DNA of 64,000 nucleotides from the NCBI RefSeq assembly GCF_049200465.1, contig NZ_CP120836.1, positions 2,666,001 through 2,730,000 on the forward strand, read 5' to 3'. Both the position numbers and the translations under genes were made by a program. Positions within the stretch are counted from its first letter, which is position 1, and every line of letters starts with the position of its first letter. Below are positions 54,222 through 62,449 of this stretch, one piece after another. The notes beneath the pieces were generated by a model. That model ran no database searches. It saw only the letters and a program-made list of their open reading frames with translations, and was not told where the DNA came from. This stretch comes from Leptothermofonsia sp049200465 (GTDB lineage Bacteria; Cyanobacteriota; Cyanobacteriia; Leptolyngbyales; Leptolyngbyaceae).

Positions 54222-55419
54222 GGTCGCCGCCATTCGAGATTCCACTGTGGACACTTTTTGGGCACAAGCCCGGGAACTACGATGAAAACACTGATCCTCG
54301 CTGTTATTGCCACCCTCGCAACCGCTGCTGCCGGCTCAGGGGAACAGTCGAAGCCGGTTGCGTCCTTGGCGGGCACACAGTGGCGACTGGTTGAGTTCCA
54401 GTCGATGGATGACGCGCGAGGGAACCAGCGCCCCAGCGACGGCACCCTCTACACCATGTGGCTTCACGGTGACGGCAGTGTCACGATGCAGCTCAACTGC
54501 AACCGTGCCACGGGAACGTGGTCGGCCGAATCGGGCAACGATGCATCGAGCGGCCGTTTTTCGTTCGGTCCGCTCGCAGCTACGCGTGCCCTCTGCCCGG
54601 TCCCGAGCATGGACGAAAGCATCGTCGCGCAGTCCGGCCATGTTCGCTCCTATCTGCTCAAGGATGGGAAGTTGTATCTGAGCCTGATGGCCGACGGCGG
54701 TGTCTACGTGTGGGAGACAAACACCAGTTCTTCCGCCGCCATTCCAGCGGCCCCAGAGAATGGGGGACCACGAAACTGGGAGGTCGTTAGCATGCTGAAT
54801 CTGCGCGAGCGGCCGAGCACGTCCGCGCGGATTCTCATTAGGTACGAGCCGGGCACGATCCTCGACAACCTGGGGTGCCGACGCGTCGAGGGTAGGGACT
54901 GGTGCGACGTTCAGCAACTTGGAGGAGGCCTCCGGGGGTACGTCGCCGCGGCCTACCTCCGGCCCGCGGTATCGCCTGACGGAAGTGCCGCGATGGGACC
55001 GGATGATTCTGCACTGCGCGCGGGGCAGGGCAGCTTCGATGCCAGCGGACGATTGCCGTGCGCGTTTTCCGCAGGCCATCCAGTGGGCGAATGCGAGTTC
55101 GGCGTTGCCCGAGCGGGAGGGGGGTATGCCACAGTCGTCATCCGGAAGCCCGATGGCCGCACTCGCGCGATCTTCTTCCGCATGGGCAGGGCCATTGGAG
55201 CTGATGTCAGCGAGTCGGAAGGCCAGCTCGACTTTAGCGTCACCAGGGATGGAGACGTGTATCGGATTCATGTCGGCAACGAGCGCTACGAGATCATAGA
55301 TGCCATCGTCTTCGGCGGCTGATGCCCATGTCTCAGGGCCATTACCGGGCAAGCACACCGCCTAACGCTCCGGTTGCAGCGGACGGTCCGCTGCGCGGCC
55401 CGCCGCTGAACCGGAGCGT
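54215..55419 (+). mobile_element. Integron cassette R4 (META/SH3 protein)
   Basis: A GC-rich 1.2-kb cassette. It begins GTTAGGCGGT, the exact reverse complement of ACCGCCTAAC at its attC. Its composition matches cassette R1, not the host. Confidence 0.88.
54282..55322 (+). CDS. Secreted META + SH3 domain protein
   Basis: 346 residues from ATG 54282. The signal peptide is MKTLILAVIATLATAAAGSG. The first domain is META/HslJ-like (SLAGTQWRLVEFQSMDDARG; GSVTMQLNCNRATGTWSAES; GPLAATRALCPVPSMDESIV). From about residue 165 come an SH3 module (MLNLRERPSTSARILIRYEP; WCDVQQLGGGLRGYVAAAYL) and a C-terminal domain ending HVGNERYEIIDAIVFGG. The SH3 and C-terminal parts are homologous to the L4 cassette protein, which has a lysozyme-inhibitor-like domain in front instead. 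It is probably periplasmic; the role is unknown. No frameshift is seen. Confidence 0.82.
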   Translation: MKTLILAVIATLATAAAGSGEQSKPVASLAGTQWRLVEFQSMDDARGNQRPSDGTLYTMWLHGDGSVTMQLNCNRATGTWSAESGNDASSGRFSFGPLAATRALCPVPSMDESIVAQSGHVRSYLLKDGKLYLSLMADGGVYVWETNTSSSAAIPAAPENGGPRNWEVVSMLNLRERPSTSARILIRYEPGTILDNLGCRRVEGRDWCDVQQLGGGLRGYVAAAYLRPAVSPDGSAAMGPDDSALRAGQGSFDASGRLPCAFSAGHPVGECEFGVARAGGGYATVVIRKPDGRTRAIFFRMGRAIGADVSESEGQLDFSVTRDGDVYRIHVGNERYEIIDAIVFGG

Positions 55420-55425
55420 TACTAT
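55361..55425 (+). other. attC: attC site (right arm, end of cassette R4, last in array)
   Basis: R'' GCCTAAC, arms GCTCCGGTTGCAGCGGAC and CCGCCGCTGAACCGGAGC, R' GTTACTA. It is a nearly perfect hairpin. Downstream (55426-55638) I find no further attC or gene; the array ends or is cut by the following IS. Confidence 0.92.
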
Positions 55426-55638
55426 GAAGCCATGAACCTGTCAAGTCAATTTGCGCTTTTTGCTCTCTAACCAGTAGTTGTTTTTGTTCAGCATCGATTC
55501 GCTCATCTTGTCAATAAAATGATCACTTCTTGATCAAGAAAAGTACTTTTCTGGTCTCGATTGAACGTAAGTCAAAGTGGATTTAACCGACTATCCGAGT
55601 TGTCAATGCAATTTGTATTCTTGTTCTGCTGCATTGTC

Positions 55639-56837
55639 TCAAGAGTTTTTGCAAAGGGTGCATGGCTTATTCGTTAGGGCAGTCTTGTCCTGAACAAGGC
55701 GAAGTTTCAAGCTCATGCTCTCCAGTCCTACTTTGCCCTTACTCACTTGCTTACTTTGATTTATGCTTGCCCAATTGGCTGGGCATCTGAATTCCACGGC
55801 TGATTGTGCAACAGCATCGCCCAACAGCGTACTAACAACTTTCGAGCCACTGCCACAATCGCTGTTTTCTTCCGGGTCTTTTGCCCACCACAAACACGAG
55901 CATACATAGCAGATGCCCAATCGTTGTAGCCCAGCATTGCCCAGGCTGCTTCCACTCCAGGCTGCTTCCACTAGTGCTGTTCGCAACAATCGTGAACCTC
56001 GTTTGGTAATCTTGCCCAGTCGATTCGTCTGCCCCGACTGATGTTGTTGCGGTATCAACCCCGCATACGCTGCTACCTGGCGCACGTTCTCGAATCGCTT
56101 TGGTTCATCCAGACAGCTCACGATCACCTCTGCCGTCCTGCGTCCTACTCCTGGAATCGTCTGTAACAACTGCACCCGCTCCTCCTGCTTTGCTAATGCG
56201 TCCAACTGCCGCTCAATTGAGGCAAGATGCTCCCACAACTGATCCAGCATCGTCAACTCCAGGTCGAGTTCTCCTCGCCACAAATTGCTCACATCACACT
56301 CTGCCAGCGATCGTCTATGTTGGTTGAGCTCTTCAATCCCCTGCACTGTCCAAGCACGGTGCCCCTGCAGCATCTTAACCCTTGCTGGTCGAACAAGGCT
56401 CGAATGCTGTTCTGCACTCGATTGTTCCGTCCTACCACCACCTTACGGTACTTCACTAAGTGGCGGTACTGCCGAGTTTCAGCAGCAGGCATATACACTG
56501 GGTTGATCTGCTCAAGAGCAGCCAGTTTTGCTAGCTTCAGCGCATCGTCCTTGTCGATTTTGCGTTTGACGTTTTTCCATCGCCACGCTTCAGCGCTAGG
56601 GTCAGCGACGAGCACAGTGTAGCCCATTGCCACACACAGGTCATGCACCCATTCTGTGATTGAGCAGGTTTCCATCACCACCAGTTGCGGCTGTATTCGG
56701 CTCAACACGCTCTCAAATTCCCATCGGTAGGTCTTGAATGTCTCGTACTCACTGCTGTTGCTCTCGATGTCAAACAAGCACGAGACACAGTTGAATTTGC
56801 TCAAGTCGATCGCCAGAATCTTCATGCTATTCTCCAA
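55639..56837 (-). pseudogene. IS110-family transposase (copy 2), frameshifted
   Basis: Starts at ATG 56837. The DEDD site is KILAIDLSKFNCVSCLFD, LVVMETCSITEWVHDL and KRKIDKDDALKLAKLAALE. The C-terminal Transposase_20 part is LLQTIPGVGRRTAEVIVSCL, YAGLIPQQHQSGQ and ITKRGSRLLRTALVEAAW. A frame change near 56375 splits it, and the far C-terminus diverges after about 55980. Unlike copy 1 it has the GIGRRTA-type helix-hairpin signature of the IS1111/IS110 groups, so it is a different element. No paired-loop structure is obvious beside it. Confidence 0.8.
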
Positions 56838-56884
56838 GAAGTGAGAGGGTGAGGTTTGCTTGTCTCTACTCTCTCACGGCTTAC

Positions 56885-57080
56885 ATAGATTCTTTAGTTG
56901 TTGTTAAATGAGGGGTGAGGTGAAAGAGGGGTGGAGGGGTAAATGAGTGGATGAGTTTTGAGTTCCGAATTGCTCCAATACCTAATCCCTGGCCGCCAAT
57001 CCCCAATCCCTGACTTCTAACTCCTGTCTCCTGGCTTCTTTCTTCTTTCTTCTTTTCCCTTTTCTCCGACCTGCTCCCTC
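56885..57080. repeat. Low-complexity GGAGTCAGG/TTCTTT tract
   Basis: Units such as CCCCAATCCCTG, CTCCTGTCTCCTGG and TTCTTTCTTCTTTC, as in other intergenic tracts of this window. It is non-coding. Confidence 0.6.
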
Positions 57081-57086
57081 CTCCAC

Positions 57087-59678
57087 TTATCGCTCTAACC
57101 AACAAGTCTTGGCCGCAAGAAGAGCTTTTGCGCCTTGGGCAGGAAGAGGTTTGGAGAAGAAATAGCCCTGTCCATATTCACATTGCATAGTTTGCAGTCT
57201 GGCCAATTGGGCGGCGGTTTCTACCCCTTCAGCGACCACGTTCATATTAAGGCTATGGGCCAGTCCTACAATGGTTTGAACAATCGCCGCATCATCCCCA
57301 GCATCATCCATCCGGCTGACGAAGGAGCGATCGATTTTCAGGGTATCGACCGGAAACCGATAGAGATAGCTGAGGGATGAGTAGCCCGTACCAAAGTCAT
57401 CAATGCTGAGCTGGAGGTTGAGCGCTTTGAGGCGGACGAGCATGGCGATCGCAGACTCCACATTGTTCATGGCGACGCTTTCGGTAATCTCCAGTTTCAG
57501 GCTATGACCCTCTAATTCGATGGCGGCCAGGGTTTCTTCAATGAACTCGACCAGATCCGGTTGGGTAAACTGCTGACCCGAAAGATTCACACTTACCATC
57601 AGCGCTGAATCCAGCTTAAATTCTGTTTGCCATTGCTTGATCTGCTGACAGGCCGTTCGAATCACCCATTGTCCCAGGGGTACAATCAAACCCGTTTCTT
57701 CGGCCACGGGAATGAACTCCGCTGGAGAAATGAATCCATTCTGGGGATGCTGCCACCGCACCAGAGCCTCAAACCCAGCCGTCTTCCCTGTCTCCAGCGC
57801 CACAATTGGCTGATAATGAAGCTGAAACTCCTGTTGTTCAATAGCTCTGCGGAGATCCGTCTCCAACTGTAAACGACGAACCACCTGAACTCGCATCCCA
57901 GTTGCAAAGACCTCCTGGCGGGCTTTGCCCAACGCCTTTGCCTGATACATCGCTGTATGGGCATCCCGCAGCAAATCTTCCGGCTGGTGGTTGGGGTCTG
58001 CCTGGCTTAAGGCAATGCCAACACTCACACTGGTAAAGATTTCCTGATCTTGAATCCAGAATGGAAGGGCCATTTCTTGCTGAAGCTGGCTGGCGATCGC
58101 AGTTGCCTGTTCTAAATCACTCACTCCTTTGAGCAGAATGGCGAATTCATCGCCGCCCACCCGTGCCAGAGTATTGGATGAACTCAAACAGTTTTTTAAC
58201 CGCTGGCCGGTACGAATCAACAGTTGGTCGCCAATTTCATGTCCCAAATTATCGTTAACGACTTTGAAGCGATCCAGATCGAGAAACAAAACTGCAAAGT
58301 TTGCCTGACCATTGCCAAAACCAACAGAACGCTTTTGCTGGCGAATCAACCGATTCAGGTGCTTTAGAAACAGGGCCCGGTTAGGCAATCCCGTCAGGGC
58401 ATCGTGAAAAGTGTAGTGAAAAACCCGGTAAGCAACGGCACTTCCACCCGCCAGCACCATTGCCAGAGCAGGCGCTATCACAGGCACCCAGCCCATATGG
58501 GTAAAAACGCCAAAGCCAATGCCAACCAAAATCCCTAAGGCCACACCGCCACCCAGCCCCAACACCAGCCAGTGACGCATTTGCCATCCCAAAATGCTGC
58601 CAACAACTGCCCAACCCACAATCCAGGCAATTTCCACCCAGTCCGACCAGAACCAGAACAGGGGTTGCCCATCCAGTACCGCACTCAAAACCTGACTCAC
58701 CATCTGAGCGTGAATCACCACTCCGGGCATCTGGAGGTTGCCCTGTTTGCCCGAACTGTAGGGCGTGTAGTGCAAATCTTTGGCACTGGGGGCCGTGACC
58801 CCAATCAGCACCACTTTACCTTTTACCCAGTTGGGGTCCACCTTGCCTTGTAAAACCTGTTGCAGAGGAACGACTCGAACTGCATTGCTGACGGAACGGT
58901 AGTTCAGCAGAATTTGATAACCGGCTGTATCGGCAGTCTGATAGGCACCCGCCGTTGCCCGCAACCTTGCAAAAACAGTTTCACCAAGTTGAAATTCTCC
59001 TGCCTCCGTCAATTGGGCTGGAACCTGGTGTTCTCTCAGGTAATAGAGGGCGAGTTTGAGCGCAAATGAGGTGTAAGTTGCAGTGCCATCCGAGACAAAC
59101 ATCAAATTGCGCCGTATAACTCCGTCTGGGTCTGATACCAGATCGCAAAACCCTACCTGGTTTTTAGCTAAGTAAGGTGGGGCGGGGATACGTTCATCCT
59201 CGGTATTGCCCAGATAGTTAATTGCAATCACGTTGGTTTTTTTTAGCTGAGCCTGAAGTGATGCGTGACCAGGGGCGATCGCAATATCCCGAAAGATATC
59301 CAGCCCAATCACCTGTGGTTTGTGCTGTTGCAAACTTGCCAGGGTTTTTGCAATCACGTGATCACTCAGAGGCCAATGGTTCTGAGTGCGAATATCGGCT
59401 TCATTAATGCCAACAACCAATAGCCGGGGATCAGGATTTTGATCGGGCTTCAGTTGCGTCATCCGATCAAAAAGCGACAGCTCAGCAGGTTGTAACCCTC
59501 CAACCTGTTGGATTCCCAGAACCAGCCCCGAAGTAGTCAGGCTGGTAATCAGAATGACCTTCAGCTCTGGAGAAAAAATTAGTCCAATGCCTCTACACCA
59601 CCCTCTATGCAGGTACTGCACGACTGTGGAAGCTGAAACGGGGCTTTTTGAGTTTTTTTCAGCAGAATTTACACCCAT
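57087..59678 (-). CDS. CHASE2-GGDEF-EAL cyclic-di-GMP protein
   Basis: 863 residues. An N-terminal membrane helix (VILITSLTTSGLVLGIQQVG) precedes a periplasmic CHASE2 sensor (SLFDRMTQLKPDQNPDPRLL; VIGLDIFRDIAIAPGH). Three membrane helices (about 355-425) follow, then GGDEF (LTGLPNRALFLKHLNRLI; LARVGGDEFAILLKGV) and EAL (YQPIVALETGKTAGFEALVR; LSIDDFGTGYSSLSYLYRFP; ALVRW and DDFGTGYSS motifs intact). Both catalytic signatures look active, so it may make or degrade c-di-GMP in response to an extracellular cue. Single gene, normal start ATG 59678. Confidence 0.93.
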   Translation of the reverse strand: MGVNSAEKNSKSPVSASTVVQYLHRGWCRGIGLIFSPELKVILITSLTTSGLVLGIQQVGGLQPAELSLFDRMTQLKPDQNPDPRLLVVGINEADIRTQNHWPLSDHVIAKTLASLQQHKPQVIGLDIFRDIAIAPGHASLQAQLKKTNVIAINYLGNTEDERIPAPPYLAKNQVGFCDLVSDPDGVIRRNLMFVSDGTATYTSFALKLALYYLREHQVPAQLTEAGEFQLGETVFARLRATAGAYQTADTAGYQILLNYRSVSNAVRVVPLQQVLQGKVDPNWVKGKVVLIGVTAPSAKDLHYTPYSSGKQGNLQMPGVVIHAQMVSQVLSAVLDGQPLFWFWSDWVEIAWIVGWAVVGSILGWQMRHWLVLGLGGGVALGILVGIGFGVFTHMGWVPVIAPALAMVLAGGSAVAYRVFHYTFHDALTGLPNRALFLKHLNRLIRQQKRSVGFGNGQANFAVLFLDLDRFKVVNDNLGHEIGDQLLIRTGQRLKNCLSSSNTLARVGGDEFAILLKGVSDLEQATAIASQLQQEMALPFWIQDQEIFTSVSVGIALSQADPNHQPEDLLRDAHTAMYQAKALGKARQEVFATGMRVQVVRRLQLETDLRRAIEQQEFQLHYQPIVALETGKTAGFEALVRWQHPQNGFISPAEFIPVAEETGLIVPLGQWVIRTACQQIKQWQTEFKLDSALMVSVNLSGQQFTQPDLVEFIEETLAAIELEGHSLKLEITESVAMNNVESAIAMLVRLKALNLQLSIDDFGTGYSSLSYLYRFPVDTLKIDRSFVSRMDDAGDDAAIVQTIVGLAHSLNMNVVAEGVETAAQLARLQTMQCEYGQGYFFSKPLPAQGAKALLAAKTCWLER

Positions 59679-59997
59679 TGCAGCATAAGGCGTGGAAGCA
59701 AATTGACTGGCACACCGTGCCAGAGCTTGCCACTTATGGAAGCTACGATGTCAACGCTACTTTACTTTGGCTCATCAATCCCCACAACACCACTAATTTT
59801 TACACCAAATTTAAAAACATTTGTTACTTCGGCAATCTGACAACTCTAACCTTACTGATAATGGGGAATCTTCTTTGGAGAATTGCCTTTGCTGTTAATC
59901 GCTTCTCTGTTCTCTTTCCTCCATAAAGCGGAACTGAAACTCAGCCTAGTGAAAAGATTTCAAGTTATTCTTGACGTAGTCAAGCCATAGTCACGTT
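59679..59997. other. Divergent intergenic region before pgm
   Basis: Holds the promoters of the c-di-GMP gene and pgm. A 92-codon frame at 59648-59926 overlaps the start of the former and shows no coding character. I see no other structure. Confidence 0.45.
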
Positions 59998-61676
59998 ATG
60001 GAGAAACCAATGCAGACAACTGCAGATGAGAAGATTAACCCTCTGGCAGGCAAACCTGCCCCCAGTGACGTGCTCATTGATGTTGAAAAACTTTTAGCGG
60101 AATACTACACCGTCCATCCTGATCCCGGAAATCCATTGCAACGGGTCAGCTTTGGCACTTCGGGGCATCGTGGTTCGTCTGCCAATGGCACTTTTAATGA
60201 AGACCACATCCTGGCCGTTACTCAGGCCGTTGCAGAATATCGCAAAAGTCAGGGAATTGATGGCCCGCTTTACATGGGGATGGATACCCATGCCCTCTCT
60301 GCCCCGGCTCAAAAATCAGCACTGGAAGTGCTGGCAGCAAATGGGGTAGAAGTTTGCATTGCGGCAGGGGAAGGATACGCCCAGTACACGCCAACCCCCG
60401 CTGTTTCTCACGCCATTCTTACCTATAACCGTGGCAGAACTAGCGGACTGGCAGACGGCATTATCATTACTCCTTCCCATAATCCCCCTTCAGATGGAGG
60501 ATTCAAATACAACCCCCCCTTCGGGTGGTCCTGCTGAACCGGAAATCACGAAATGGGTACAAACTCGCGCCAATGAATTAATGGCGAACAAAAACCGGGA
60601 TGTTCGGCGAATTCCTTATGAGGCTGCACTCAAGGCTTCTACCACCCATTGGTTTGATTTTGTCACCCCTTATGTCAGCGATCTGGAAAATATTATTGAT
60701 ATTGCTGCCATACAATCATCTGGGATTCGAATTGGGGTAGACCCGTTGGGCGGCTCTAATATTGCCTACTGGGAGCCGATCGCCAATCGCTATGGCTTGA
60801 AAATCACCATTGTCAACAACAGGGTTGACCCTACTTTCCGCTTCATGACGCTGGATTGGGATGGCAAAATTCGCATGGACTGCTCCTCTCCCTATGCCAT
60901 GGCGAGTCTGGTCCAAATCAAGGATGACTATGACATCGCCTTTGGTAACGATACCGACTCTGATCGCCACGGCATCGTAACACCTAGCATGGGGCTGATG
61001 AATCCCAATCACTTCCTTTCTGTTGCCATCTGGTACCTGTTTACCCATCGAGAGGGGTTGGTCTTCCAGGAGTGCGATCGGCAAAACCCTGGTTAGCAGC
61101 AGCATGATCGACCGGGTTGCCAAAGATATTGGGCGGCAGGTCTGTGAGGTGCCCGTGGGCTTCAAGTGGTTTGTCGAAGGACTGCTGAATGGCTCTTTTG
61201 GTTTTGGCGGCGAGGAAAGTGCGGGAGCCTCCTTCTTGCGTAAGGATGGCACCGTCTGGACAACGGATAAGGACGGTCTGATTATGGACCTGCTGGCCGC
61301 CGAAATTACGGCCCGAACAGGTAAAGACCCTGGTTTGCATTATCAGGATCTGACGGCAAAATTGGGCAAACCCTTTTATAAACGCATTGACTCCCCTGCC
61401 ACCCCTGAGCAGAAAGCCCGCCTGGGTAAACTGTCTCCAGAGGATGTGAAGGCTTCCACCCTGGCTGGTGATCCAATTACTGCCAAATTAACCAATGCCC
61501 CTGGCAACAATGCTCCCATTGGTGGCTTAAAAGTCACGACTGAAAATGGTTGGTTCGCAACTCGCCCCTCTGGAACAGAGAATGTCTGTAAAGTCTATGC
61601 TGAGAGTTTTAAGAGCGAGAAGCACCTGGAACAGATTCTCCAGGAGGCAGAAGCGATCGTTGCCAGTGTTGTTTGA
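59998..61676 (+). CDS. pgm: Phosphoglucomutase (alpha-D-glucose-specific), two frameshifts
   Basis: About 555 residues after joining three frames. Interconverts glucose-1-phosphate and glucose-6-phosphate for glycogen and sugar-nucleotide metabolism. Motifs: FGTSGHRGSSANGTFNEDHI, the phosphoserine loop IIITPSHNPPSDGGFKYNPP, the metal loop FGNDTDSDRHGIV, FGFGGEESAGASFLRKDGT and the phosphate-binding FATRPSGTENVCKVY. The frame slips in a C7 run at 60523 and at GGGGTT near 61056. Both are homopolymer contexts in an otherwise perfect housekeeping gene, so sequencing error is likely. Confidence 0.9.
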
Positions 61677-61855
61677 GTTCTGAGCGCCTGTCGGAAACTA
61701 AATTGCGATCGCTAAAATCCACGTAGAGTGGACATTACCCACCCTACTATGTCATTTCTTCTGAGAATAGACGCTGGGTGGTTTGAGGATCTGAATTTAA
61801 GCGTTTTTCCAGAAACAATATCTGTTATTCTGTTATGATGTATTTCCACTCATTT

Positions 61856-61947
61856 GGAGAGGTGGCTGAGTGGTCGAAAGCGGCAGATTGCTAATCTGTT
61901 GTACGGATCGAAAGGCCGTACCGAGGGTTCGAATCCCTCCCTCTCCG
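61856..61947 (+). tRNA. tRNA-Ser (GCT)
   Basis: The acceptor stem GGAGAGG/CCTCTCC closes with discriminator G. The anticodon loop TTGCTAA gives anticodon GCT, and there is a long variable arm (GTACGGATCGAAAGGCCGTAC). The T arm has GGTTCGAATCC. CCA is not encoded. Confidence 0.97.
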
Positions 61948-62082
61948 TTCAAATCCTCAAAAAGGTGTAGCAAAAATTGAGGGATCATAGTCCTGGAAAT
62001 GCAGTCTACTTCCCCTCTACTATCAACCTATTTTTGCTATGCTAGTAACGCTTGTAAACCTGGTTTGCCCAAACCAGTTTGC

Positions 62083-62163
62083 GCGGATGTGGCGGAATTG
62101 GTATACGCGCACGTTTGAGGGGCGTGTGGCTTTGCCTTGCGAGTTCGAGTCTCGCCATCCGCA
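62083..62163 (+). tRNA. tRNA-Leu (GAG)
   Basis: The acceptor stem GCGGATG/CATCCGC has discriminator A. The anticodon loop TTGAGGG gives anticodon GAG. The T arm has GAGTTCGAGTCTC. CCA is not encoded. It lies 135 bp after the tRNA-Ser gene. Confidence 0.96.
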
Positions 62164-62449
62164 TATAAAGCGATAGCTTCGTGTCTTTGTTGGTTAATCG
62201 CTAACTGTAATGACACGAGGCATTATTCCCACTTGATCGGTGCGTTACGCTATCGCTAACAGCACCTACAGGTGCAACCTTGTGTGTCAATGCAGCTAAC
62301 AGCTATTAGCCAATAGTCTACGGTAGTGGGTTGACTGGGGTTAGATTTTGATGGGTCTTATCCACCAGAATTTTCTGGCAGAACACTAGCCACCCGTCAG
62401 GAGCCTCGGTACACTATGGGCAAACACTTAGAAGGCTTAGACTTTATCT

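Noticed and set aside
54336..55358. A 340-codon minus-strand frame opposite the META/SH3 gene
   Set aside because: It is a GC-driven shadow. The plus-strand product has a signal peptide and a homologue in cassette L4.
59648..59926. A 92-codon frame between the c-di-GMP gene and pgm
   Set aside because: It overlaps the start of a well-supported gene on the other strand and has no recognisable feature.
61856..62163. The two tRNA genes as an integration site for a genomic island
   Set aside because: Both tRNAs are complete, with no duplicated 3' end, integrase or att repeat nearby; the flanking genes are housekeeping genes.
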